The notes below the pieces were generated by a model that had not been told where the DNA came from, did no database searches, and saw only the letters and a list, made by a program, of their open reading frames with translations. 64,000 bases of DNA from Clitoria ternatea (lineage: Eukaryota > Streptophyta > Magnoliopsida > Fabales > Fabaceae), in assembly GCA_037962975.1 (NCBI GenBank), contig CM075669.1:108206501-108270500 (forward strand). Direction: 5' to 3'. This document shows positions 22,423 to 33,800 of the stretch, one piece after another; the stretch's first letter is position 1, and each line of letters starts with the position of its first letter. The translations under genes and the position numbers were made by a program.

Positions 22423-24759
22423 GGAGGAGATGTCAAAAAAGAAGAAGAAAGAAACAAAAGTGAAAAATGAAAAGAAAAATGCTTGCTAGGATGAAAACCT
22501 AAAAAGGCGGCCTAGGCAAAAGTTAGAGCGACCTGGTGAGTCAAAAACCCGAAAGGGCGGCTCAGGCAAAATTAGGGTCAAAATTCTGGTAGTATGACTA
22601 AAACCTCCCCTACAAGAAGTGCAAGTCCAAGTTAGGGCACATGAATCATCGTCGGATTACCTTCTCAGAGGCAGAGTCAAAGGGTGAACATGAAGTCGTG
22701 ATAAGGAACCAAGGTTCTCGCTGTTCTCAGGGATTCACCGGAGGATCTATGAGTCTTCCCCATTTCACCTACCTTTGACCTTTTTTGCTTTTCTCTGTTT
22801 GTTCTATTTATGTTCCTTGCTTTCCTTTCTCTGTACCTATTTGATATACATGAATAAAACTTCACCTTTTTCAGTACGCGTTTATGGCATGAGTTTTGAA
22901 ACACATTTTTTTGTTAATAATGAAAAATGGTAAACATTTAAAGTCGTGAGGGATAGGATGCCCCTATTACTCGCTCTTATCTCAGGTAATTATCAGAGAC
23001 TCGACCAGACACATGCTCCGAAGTTAGAGTTGCCTCGTTTATTCTGCTTCATTCATGAGTCATCCTAGGGGTTGCGATTCTAAGGAATTTACTTGAATTT
23101 CAATTTATTTTATCTTTGTATTATTTACCCTTTTCTGAAGGTAACTAAAAACAGACAGCCAGGTTAGGCCTCGACTCCTCCCTCAAGTCTTCTTCCTCAG
23201 TGTAACTACAACTGCCATAACTGGCACCTTTAAAGCTTCTTCTTCAATCGCCAAAGTCGGCTTCTCTCAACCTTCAAATGAAACACCCCTTTAAATTTTT
23301 GCACTACCAAGGATCAGACCTTTCAAGTTTTCTCATTGCCGAAGTTGGCACCTTTTCAAACTTTTACCGCCAAGGATTGGCCTTCTCAAGTTTTCTCATT
23401 GCCAAAGTTGGCACCTTCTCAAGATTTCTGCTTTGTTCATTAGTGATCTTAGGGGTCACAGTCCTAAAGAATCTCCCCGAATTTTATTTTATCTCTGCAC
23501 TACTTACCTTTTTCTGCAAGGTTGTTGTAGTAGACAGACATGTCAAGTCTTGACGCTTCATCAAATCCTTTCCCCAGTGGAACAACAATCCAGAAATGGA
23601 CTTCAATCAGCTCCTCCTCCCCAATGGAACTATAATTGCCGTAAAACTGGTATCGATCAAGTCTTTTCCCTAGTAGAGCTGCAATCTGAAAATTGTCTCC
23701 AATCAAATCCTTTCCCCAATTGAATCATAACTACTAAAACTTGCACTCCTCCAGCCATCCTTTCCAGTCACCGTACTAGGCATCTTTCCATTCCAGTCAC
23801 CGTACTAGACACTTTTGCTTTCCAATTGCTGAACCAAGAACCTTTTCTTTCTAGTCGTCATACTAGACACTTTCCTTATCACTAAATATTTTGAACCAGG
23901 GGCATACCCCCAAGTCATTTATTTTCCAGTCAAGGCCTTAGGAATCCTTTCCTAGGCTATTTCCTTTCAAACCAGGGGCATACCCCCAAGTCATTTATTT
24001 TCCAGTCATGGCCTCAGGAACCCTTGCCTAGGTTATTTCCTTTTCAACCAAGGGCATCCCCCCAGTCATTTATGCCATGTTAAAGCCTCAGGCATTATTT
24101 CCTAGGCTGTTTTAATCAAAACCAATCTGGGGCGACCCCCCAAGTTAGTTGTTTTCTATCACAGCATCAGGTGTCCACTCCTAGGCTATTCCATTTCAAT
24201 TTGAGCCAGGGGCATTCCCCCCAAGTTATTTACTTTCTATCAAAAAGCCTTAGGAACCCACTCCTAGGCTATCCTATTTCTCAATTTAAGCTAGGGGTAT
24301 TCCTCAGTCAATTATTTTCTTCAAAGCTTCAGGTACCTATTCCTAGGCTGTGTCCTTCAATCAAAACACATTGGGGCAATTCCTTGTGTTATTTACTCTT
24401 CTTCAAAGCTTCAGGCTGGCATCCCGTTCATTTTCTAAAGCGCCGAAGCTGGCACTCCAGTTTATATTTCCCAAGATTATCATCATTGTTGCCAAAGCTG
24501 GCACTCTTGTTGAATTTCCCAAGTTATTGCTCCCATATTATCTCTATCAAAGTTGATGCTTCGCTTCTTTATCCAAGTCACAGAAATTGACACTACTATT
24601 GGTTTTCTTCAGTGGCTAAAGAGAACAATATTTTACCCTCCCGATTACCGGAATTGGCACATCTTTGGCAATAGTGTTCACATCTTTACATCATTTTCCA
24701 CTTCAAAAAATGAAGAGACTTCATGTTTTTCTCGCGGAAAAGAAGTAAAGAGGGGCATC
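22423..24759 (+). other. Ogre B 3' untranslated region
   Basis: It begins with the GGCGG..CAGGCAAAA segments shared with Ogre A, then diverged GCCGAAGTTGGCACC-type units (about 23200-23440 and 24430-24660), CCAGTCACCGTACTAG-type repeats (23755-23880), and the 75-85-bp array. A polypurine tract AAGAAGTAAAGAGGGGC lies at about 24740-24757, directly before the 3' LTR. ORFs here (23278-24867) are not supported. Confidence 0.75.
23880..24430 (+). repeat. Tandem repeats (unit about 75-85 bp) in Ogre B 3' region
   Basis: About seven diverged units built as ACCAGGGGCATACCCCCAAG, then TTATTTTCCAGTC, then GCCTCAGGAACCC and CCTAGGCTATTTCC. Ogre A has no such array at this position; it has only the 31-33-bp type. 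Confidence 0.8.
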
Positions 24760-26794
24760 TGTGAACACCTTTCTTTGTCCGGCCAGTTTATCTTGATGAT
24801 GAACAACAACACAAAGGAAATTGAAGACTCAAGATCAAATATACACAATTCAATTTTTATAATTTAATATGTTTGATACTATGAGATTTGATGAACAACC
24901 AAACGATTTGAGTCAAAGCATTTACAAAGGATCAAAACAAGTGAAAAATGTTCATCCAAGTGCCAAAGGATCAAAGGAATCAAGCCATATGCAATTGCAT
25001 CTCCAAATGGGTGAAACAAAGCATAAAAAGTCATGGTAGAGGTGCCAGAATCGATTCATGCGCATGAATATTGCCACAAGAATTGATTCATACGAGAAAC
25101 AGGTCCAGGGTGTGATTTTTTAGAGCATGAATCGATGCATCATCACCTTGAATCAATTCATACATGAATTTTTGCCCAAAATCATGAAAAATTAAGGATG
25201 AATCGATTCATTTTGGTCCTGAATCCATTCATATGTTTGTTATTTGCCAAAATCATGTGAAAATCAAGCTTGAATCTATTCATTTCTTCCATGAATCAAT
25301 TCATTTCAATTTTGATGCACAAATACACTAAATGAATCTATTCATTTAGGGAATAAATCTATTCATTTAGTTCAAATCTGGATTTCTGTAAGTGAAGACA
25401 ACCTTGGGTCATATCACATCGCACTAAGGATTGATTGCATGGTCCATTAAGCAGACAAATTACGAAAATTATGGAATGGGGGGAATAAATTAAGCACCCA
25501 ACATGCTTTAGAACTCCTATAAATAGGAGGTTAATTGAAGGATTCAGACACACCAAAATAGAGAGAAGCATTTCCTTTCAGTTTCCATTTCTTCTTCATT
25601 CTAGACACCAACATAAAGAAGTATTTCTTCTTCTGTTTCTTCTTCCTTCTTCGTTCTTCATTCATATTAAAGAGAAGCAGTTCCTCTTCAAGTTTCCATT
25701 TCTCCTCCTTTATTCTACCATTAGGAAAGAAGCTTTCCTTAATCAATTAATTTTTATTTTTATTTTAAAAAATAAAGAAAAATAAAAATGTTTTGAGTAT
25801 TTAAAATTGTAAGTTATGTATTTACTTTATTAAGAATTCAAGAACTACGTGACCCTAATTTCTTGAAAGCTCAAGAATACGTAGGAGCGGAAATTAATAC
25901 CTGTCGGACCCACTTTCACTTCCTTTTTATATTTGTTTCACCTCTATTAAATTTATATTATTTAATTTTAGAATTGTTTTATTATGAGAAGGTTAACTTA
26001 GATGAGACATCTTGTTAATCTTTTTAAATTTTTTCATATGTCGTTATTCTTTAAATAATAATATCTTAAATGAGATGAATTTAGACGAGACGTCTTGTTG
26101 ATCTCATCATATTTCCCAGTATTTTCAATATATTTTATTTTCTTATAGAAAAGGGTTAATTTGGATGAGACGTCCTGTTAATCTTTTATTTTGTTTAATT
26201 AACTTTATTTTATCTTATTTTAATCTCTATTTTATGTTACAATTTAAGGTTAATTTGGACGTGACATCCTGTTAATCCTTACAGTCACTGTTTATTTTTA
26301 AATGTCACTATTTAGCCTTCTACTGTTACATTTTGGCTTCTTACTGTTACTGTTTGATTTCTTACTGTCACTGTTTAGTCCTTTACTATTGTTGTTTGGT
26401 GTTTTACTGTAACTGTTTAATTAAATTGTTCAATTTAAGATTAATTTAGATTAGACGTCCTGTTGATCTTATTTCTGGCTTTTTGGTCTGTTTTGTTTTT
26501 TTTCATTTTTAAAGAAGTTAATATAATTTCTAGGCTACTAATAATGCGCGCTATTAATTTTAGGTAACTATTTTATAACGGACAGTTGTGAGGTGCTAAT
26601 ACCTTCCTCACTTGTAATTCGACTACCGAACTTCAAATCTCATTCTTTATTGACTAGTGCTTTAACAAAGGTTTTTCCGGAATTTTACCCTTAAAAATAT
26701 TGGTGGCGACTCCCTGTTTTTTTTCGAAAGGATTTCGAAAAGCGTTTTAATATTTTTGAGGGTCGGTCGTGCCACCGTGATCCCGATCGTGACA
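24760..26794 (+). repeat. Ogre B 3' LTR
   Basis: TGTGAACACC to CGTGACA, 2035 bp, direct repeat of 10081-12128. It carries the same palindromes (about 25049-25370), TATA box (CTATAAATAG, about 25517) and five 32-bp repeats (25991 to about 26470). The right duplication GGCCG follows at 26795-26799. Confidence 0.93.
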
Positions 26795-26799
26795 GGCCG

Positions 26800-28480
26800 C
26801 AGTTATTGTTTTCCCTTCTCTGCTTCTAGTTAGGGTTTGGTGACCGGGTCTATTATTGCAGTAGACGTACTGGTATGTGTTGATGATTGTGCGATGGGAT
26901 ATGTGACTAATAACGAGGTGGTCGAGAGAAAGGCTAGGGAGAGTTGCTGTTAGTAGTAGCGGCTACATGAGGATATTGCATGAACTCCTAGGGGTTGGCA
27001 GAAGGAAAAAATGCAAGGTTATACGGCCTTTGATGAGAGTTCCCTAGACCATAGGTAAAAACATTGGTCTCACTGTCCTTCCTTCTTCTGGTTTACACAT
27101 GTTTTTTCATGGAAGGTGCCTCGGATGAAGTTAAGGCAATTTTCCCCGTCCTTACCCCACTTTCTACTTTTTCCCCAATGATGATGATATCGGAAAAATT
27201 TAAAGATACATTTCCGATCATTATTTCATAGAAAAGAGTTTGAAGTGTGTCAATAAACATTGTCACAATCTCTTTCTCCAACAGTGGTGGGTCCACTTGT
27301 ACAGCCATCTCTCACCAACGCTGGGCATATTGCTTGAAAGACTTATTATCTTTCTTAGTCATATTTTATAATTGTAGCCTGTCAGGTGCATGTCTAGGTT
27401 GTATTTGTACTGCTTTAAGAAAGCATTAGCTAAGTCCTTCTAGCAATGTATACGAGTGCATTCCAGATGCATATACCAAGCCAGGGCAGCTCCTGCCAGA
27501 CAATCCTAGAAGTAGCCAATAAGCAGTTTATCGTCAAAGGTATAGGAATCCATCTTTTGACAATACATAGTTAGATGATTCCGAGGACAGAACGTACCCC
27601 AGTATTTTTCAAATTCAAGAATTTTAAATTTGGGAAGTATCAACACATGTAGGACAAAACAAAGTTTGGATGCTTCTGTTGAGCCAAAACCTCTTACGCC
27701 TTCCATGATGCGTAGACACTCCTTGAGAATTCCATCTTCCTCTTAGGTTAAGGAGTTAGAACCGCAGGATTAGTGCTCTGCATGACGATAGGGCGAGGCA
27801 TCATGTACCCATAAGGATAATTATACTGTGAGTAGAAGTGAGGATAGGGTGGTGCCTGATGTACGGGATTTGGTTGAGTCAAACCTTATGGGTTCGGGAT
27901 AGGTTGAGCTGTTTAAACTGCATACGACTGAGTAGGCCAAGGCTCAGAGGTCCATGGGCCCGGTACTTGATTAACTGGAGGATTGACCATTTAGGTAGCA
28001 TTCTAAACTTGTAGATTTGTTACGGGTACTGTATTCACATCTTGTGAGCCCAAAATTACAAGAGGAAAATATTTAGGAGGTAAACCATACTACGGAAAGG
28101 GTATGAGGTTACCATCCTGATCAATGAAAGTTTGAGGAGGCATGTATCCATATGGCATGCCATAAGGTGGAAACTGCATGGTGCGATGATCAACGACTTG
28201 GCTAGGGTTTTTAGTATTGTTAGTGGGTGGAGCATCCTAGGCCTAGGTTGGAGTAAAACCAGGAGGGTGTAGAGGAGAAGTTAGTTGTCACTCATTGCTT
28301 GTAGATGGGCCCCCTCCCTGACTCTTTTCTCCAGAAGCCTGGTCAACTCAGTTATTTGTTCCCTTAACTGGTTGACCTTGTTTTTTATGTTCTTAGTCTC
28401 GTAATCTATCTTAGCCAAGAGTCTTGCCTGAAGCCGAGTTCTGTATGGTTACCCTTTCTCCCCGTGATTTCTTCTTTTTC
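26800..28480 (-). pseudogene. Ogre A gag, N-terminal and capsid region
   Basis: Minus-strand pieces 27706-27506 (PKFKILEFEKYWGTFCPRNH, LTMYCQKMDSYTFDDKLLIG) and 27308-27093 (QVDPPLLEKEIVTMFIDTLQ, KVESGVRTGKI) match the Ogre B gag core at about 15950-16500. A Pro/Tyr-rich part precedes it at about 27780-28300. Several stops. The gene continues at 10080 on the other side of Ogre B. Plus-strand ORFs at 27247 and 28424 are shadows. Confidence 0.75.
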
Positions 28481-28717
28481 AAAACAAGATGTATTGGTGA
28501 AAAGGAAAAGAAAAAGAAGGAGACAATAAAAAAGGGAAAACAAATAGTGATTGAAGCGATCCTGAGCCTTGATGAGAATCCTTTTACCGTTCCTCAGAAT
28601 GTCTCATTCAAAAGTACTAAGTTAAGCAATATGGAAACTAATATGGTATCATCGTAGATATAGAAAAACTAGTTTATTACCTTAGTAAAAAGCATTCATT
28701 ACATCAAGGGAAAATAA

Positions 28718-29938
28718 TCAATTTCTCCTAGCTTAGGCAATCATAGCTTTGAATGACAGCTTGATGATCGAAACCCGATTTAGGATCCATTGATAGTAAT
28801 CTTTTTTGGCATCGTGGCTTTTAACACTTAACTCTTACCCTTTCTTGCAGACCCTTTGCCATGCGCCCTTATATGCTTGAGGGTAGAAGTGTAATCCCCT
28901 TTTGAATAGTAAAGGACAAAGAGGGTTAATGACTCTTCATTTGGTGATCCGAGTAGGGGGTAGGCCAATTGGCGCTTGGCTATAACCAGATTGTAATTTA
29001 TGTATCTACATGTGTCTATAAGTGGGACATTCAGATAGCTTCCACAATGGTGAATAATAGCATCAACTTTTTTCCATTGTAGATACCACCTTATTTTCTC
29101 AGTAGTGAGCCTAACAAGATGGCTGGCCCATTCACGCCCATTCTTTATACTCAACTAGCATAACTTTAGGTCAGATACAAGGCATTTGACCTTGCCCACA
29201 TGGCTGAAGATATGTGATGTAAGCCACACATATAGAGCAGGTGAGCAAAAAAAGATTATTTTCCCCTCTTGAGTATGGCAAAACTCCATGGTTTAGTAAA
29301 CATCCACCAAGGCAGCAATAACAGGATTTTCACGATGAAGCTTGTAGGCCAGGAAGACATTTATGGCATCATAGTCTATATAATTCTCAATTTAAAGGAA
29401 TAAGATGACACCATAGAGGGTAAGTGCTAGGATATCTATAAAAGTCTCCCAATCTTCTTTCTAAGCCAGACTATTCATGTGTTTTTCAAGATACACCCTG
29501 GTAAACTCTGGTGTCTGATTCTTGTTTAGTTGTGCTTTTCCCAATTCAGTCAGATTTATTTTCAATATAAAAGCAGAGGAGGTGATGTAGGCATGCTGCT
29601 CAAGTCATCTATAGGGTATCTACCCCTCTAATGGTAAGCCTAAGATCTGTTCAAACTCCTCTACTGATGGCGCTAGTTGAAGTCCCGAAAGGTAAAGCAT
29701 CGAAGGGGTGGTTATAAAATTAGGCCAAAGAGGTGATCACTTCGACCTGTACTTCAACCTCCAGAAGTTTTATGATCTTCTTATATTTCCTTGAGAAGGA
29801 CATCCTTTGGGTCAGATTCAGTTTCTTTCCCAAAGCCTACAGGCTAGCTGAGTCAATTCTCCTAGCCTTAATATGTAGTAGTTTCCTCAGTTCGGCCCTG
29901 TTGGCCCTACATTCGTTTAAACCCATATTTGTTTCCAT
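28718..29938 (-). pseudogene. Ogre A ORF1, stops and loss of the coiled-coil part
   Basis: It starts on the minus strand at ATG 29938 (METNMGLNECRANRAELRKL), then shows LQAxGKKLNLTQRMSFSRKY-like sequence and a longer open piece 29154-28828 (NGREWASHLVRLTTEKIRWY, IAKRQLAYPLLGSPNEE). The end (SYDCLS-ARR before TGA at 28720-28718) matches the last residues of Ogre B ORF1. The roughly 700-bp coiled-coil segment of Ogre B (about 14330-15050) is absent: the reading jumps from the WILNR.SI segment to the final MIARAR-like segment. Stops are present throughout. Confidence 0.75.
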
Positions 29939-30793
29939 CTCTAGTAGGATACTCGTCAAGTTTATATTACTTCCTGAAAAAGAAAGGAGAAAAAGAAGAA
30001 AAAGTCAACTGGTGGACTTGTCATGCCTCGTTAATCATTATTTCCTAAAAAATATTTTCCATATCTATAGGGAATAATGTTAGCAGAGCTTAAGAATAAA
30101 TATTTTCCATGAAGGATTATTGGGCTTTCTTTAAAACGAAACATTTGTTGAGGTGTAAAAGAGAAAATCCTTTAAGGAGGCGAGTTGCCTAGTGAATTTA
30201 ATTCAAAAGAATGAAAGGTAAAAAGAATATTGCCCTTTTGTGCCCTAAACAAGGTTTGTCTGAAAGTCTCCTATCAGTTCTAGGGCTCTTTTAATAGTGT
30301 CCTTTCACATTGGGTGGCTGGTCTAAATTACTAAAGGTCACTAGAATTCATGCTCCACCCATGATGTTGACCACAACGGTAGGAGGCCTACCAGATGTGG
30401 GCACCATGAGGAAGTCATGCTCTAGCTAAGGCTCTTACGATGTCAGCCGGAGACGAATGTCCCAAATGACACCGTTACACAACCTCCCCTAAACTTAAGG
30501 TTTATTCAGACCTCTGGGTATAGGGTCTCACTCGAAGTGTGTGTGAAGAGTGTAAGCGTAGTGTGTAGAAAGGCATAGATACCTAAACCTTACCTTTCCT
30601 TAAAAAACACAAATACAATATTACAATGTCCTTTACCCTAGGGTTCAATAACATAATAATATGATGTCTTATACCCTAAGGTTCCATAATAACATATATA
30701 GACCAAAATACATGGCACAAACACATAGACAAGAGATTATATAGGATTATTCTAATATACCTAAGCAATTTAAACAGGCCTGACTCTCTAAAG

Positions 30794-30811
30794 TCCCTAG
30801 TGGAATCATTA
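30794..30811 (-). other. Ogre A primer-binding site (mutated)
   Basis: On the minus strand AATGATTCCACTAGGGA follows the LTR end at the same offset as in Ogre B, and GACTTTAGAGAGTCAGGCC follows as in B. Enough is changed that priming would be doubtful. Confidence 0.6.
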
Positions 30812-30813
30812 TC

Positions 30814-33800
30814 TGTCGCGAGTGGGATCGCAATGAGATGCCGACCTTAAAAAGAAATTAGGTTCCTGAATTCCTTCCAAAAATCGTGGAGTCGCCACCA
30901 ATGTTTTTAAGGTAAAACATCGAAAAAACCCTAACCTAAGGCATTGGTCCTAAGTTGAAATTTTAAGTTCAGGAGCCTGATTATGGATGGGGAAGGTATT
31001 AGCACCCCACACTGTCCGTTCTAAACAGTTACTCTAAATTGTTTAAGTTTTGAATAATCCTAATAATTTATGATTTAAATGTCTTAAATATTTTCCATAG
31101 ATTTTATACCTAATTGATTAATTATTATATTTGTTTTAAAAAACTATTTTAGGTGATTAATAGAACGTCTCATCCAAATTAATTGATCGACACTTAAAAA
31201 AGTTATATATATACTTTTTTAATTATGGGATATACTTATTTTTTAAAAAAATTAGCGCCAGACAGGAGTAATTGCTCCCACTCCTACGTATTCCCCAAGC
31301 GAAAGAAGAAATTAGGGTTATGTAGTTCTTACTTTTATTATTTAAAAAAATGAAAAATAAATTAAAATGTTGAAATTCAAAAAATGTAAAATAAATTAAA
31401 ATGTTGAAATTCAAAAAATGTAAAATAAATTAAAATGTTGAAATTTAAAAATGTTGATCAATAAAACATCTCGTCTAAATTGATTTTAAATATTGCATTA
31501 TTTATTATTTTTTTAGATAGAAATGAGCAGAGAAAATAAAAATAAAATCAAATCAAATAAAATAAAAGTGTCAAGTAAGATGACAAAAATAAGGAAAAAG
31601 ATAAGTCTATAAAATAAATGACGGAATAAGTAGAAGAAAAGAAAAAAAAAGTTAATAAATCAAAACATAAAAATGAAAACTATGGCGCCCTAAATCCATA
31701 ATTTCATAATATTGATATTGATAAAAGTAAGGTAAATTTGTTTTTTTTGTTTATATCAATCCTTAGATAAGGCACACCTCAAATTAAAATTTATAACAAC
31801 TACCCTAGATCTAATCAAAGACCCATCCTATATATGAAGATATGAGAAGGCGAATATTTTAGATAATTGCCTAGTTAGTTCCATCATCATTTAAGGTTGT
31901 TAAGTATTCACTCACAGCCTAATTGAAGTGAGCTAAACTATATTGTCATGCATTAAATCCTTTACTACTTATATTAAACCTTAGTTATTCAATCTCCAAG
32001 GTATATTCCCCTTAACCTAACATTCAAGTCTAATAGTCCATATTTATATGAAAATTTAATAAGACCATTTCAAGAGTGTACTTATGGGTCAACATCATCC
32101 GCACATGTTAGATAATCATCATTTTCTACTCCTTACTATCTAGTCCTCTTTGTGGGGTCATAACCAAGAATAAAACCACTCAATAACTCATTCCACATGA
32201 CATACCCAAGTCATAACACAATTCCATCATTTCATCCATAATAATCACAATCACAAAAGTCCCTTTTTCTAGGTCCAAGTATCAATATAAGTTTCCAATT
32301 ACTATTCTCCATCTCACTAAGAAAATCATGAGTCAATCTCAATAACTTAAATATGTCAACAAAGAATTTAACAACCTTAATTCAACAATTTAAAACTTAG
32401 GCATTTAAACAAATAGTCAAGCTATACAATATAATGCCCAAATACAAGAAATCCCACAAAAGAAATGAAATCGTTAACCCAAAAATTGTCGGCCAAGGCA
32501 AACCACCATACCCTCTTCACACCATGCCGCCTCTTCAAAAAGGTTTCACTCCGCAATGTCAACCTACAACACAAGGGCTAAAATAGACAACATGGAGAGT
32601 GGGTATATTTTCTCAATGATGAACAATTGAATTCAATATGATAGCATATACACATGGTAAGGTAACTATACATATTTTCCATCAAGCACTCAATCACATG
32701 AACATAGTACACAAACCCCAACTCATCACTCAATTCCACACGCTATTTATATTAAGGATCTATTCCAAGACATGGTTTTCATTAATCAATTTAAACTCGC
32801 CAAACCATTAGCATCAATTACACATGTACATATACCAAGGCAACACCAACATCATTTCTCAATTCAAGTCACCCATAAGTCATAATCATTTTAGTTATCT
32901 CAATCCAAATGCCATGACCTTTTAACTAATGCATATGCTATCCATTAAAACAATGCATATGCAATGGGTCCAACTGTCAATAATTCAATCCCTTTTACAT
33001 GTGCACACATCACTTTTATGATCACAACCAAGCATAGTTACTCCATTACTCAGCCCACGCAAGGTTTCTTTCTCAAGATCCCGCAAGCTCCTAAATTATG
33101 TCACATGTTAAGCACCGCAACCACGCATAGTCGCTAACATATTTAACCCACGTAAGGTTTCTTTTTCAAGATCTCGTAAGATTAAGTATCACAAAATGAG
33201 ATATACTATGCATGCAATGGAATGCAAAAGAATGCATATGGTAGTCTCAATTCTCATAAGAATTCCACCAATTCATACTTAGTATCACTACACACACTTT
33301 AAAACCTTAAATAAGGCATGCATTTAATCATGTTATCTCCCAAGGCATTCATTTAAATACAAATTACTTTGAAGCATCCTTCTATTGCCAATAAGATATT
33401 TCAAGTCATTCATAAAGTCACACTTTACAAAGTTCTCACACATAAGTGACATCAAAACCATTTAAAGCCAACATGCAAGTATACACCCACATATGCATAT
33501 ATTATCAATACCATTGCCATTCATTTAGAAAGTAAACTCCTCTCTTACCTTAGGAGAAGTACTCTGTTGGGTTTAATGATCTCGCCTCACAAGAGTGATC
33601 AAAGCCTACATTAAATAAATATAGAACCACATCAACATCATATTAAATTTGTTATGATGTTAACAATTTTACCTTTTATATACATAACGCTATACTAGCT
33701 TATAAAAGTTTTATCCTTGAGATTTTAGGAGTTTTATGGACTCTTTCGGTGTTTTCCAATACTTCAAAGATTTAGAACCTTGACAAAAAGTTACCAAGTG

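Larger units (their letters stand above)
10081..26794 (+). mobile_element. Ogre B: complete but inactive Ogre-type Ty3/gypsy element (16.7 kb)
   Basis: Order: 5' LTR 10081-12128, tRNA primer site, leader, ORF1, gag, protease, intron, reverse transcriptase, RNase H, second RNase H, integrase, 3' region with tandem repeats, polypurine tract, 3' LTR 24760-26794. Both LTRs start TGTGAACACC and end with GACA. They align by eye with more than nine in ten bases equal over the first several hundred bases. The 5-bp flanks GGTCG and GGCCG are a target duplication. ORF1 position, dual RNase H and the intron identify the Ogre lineage. Stops, frameshifts and a lost integrase Glu make it non-autonomous. 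Confidence 0.93.
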
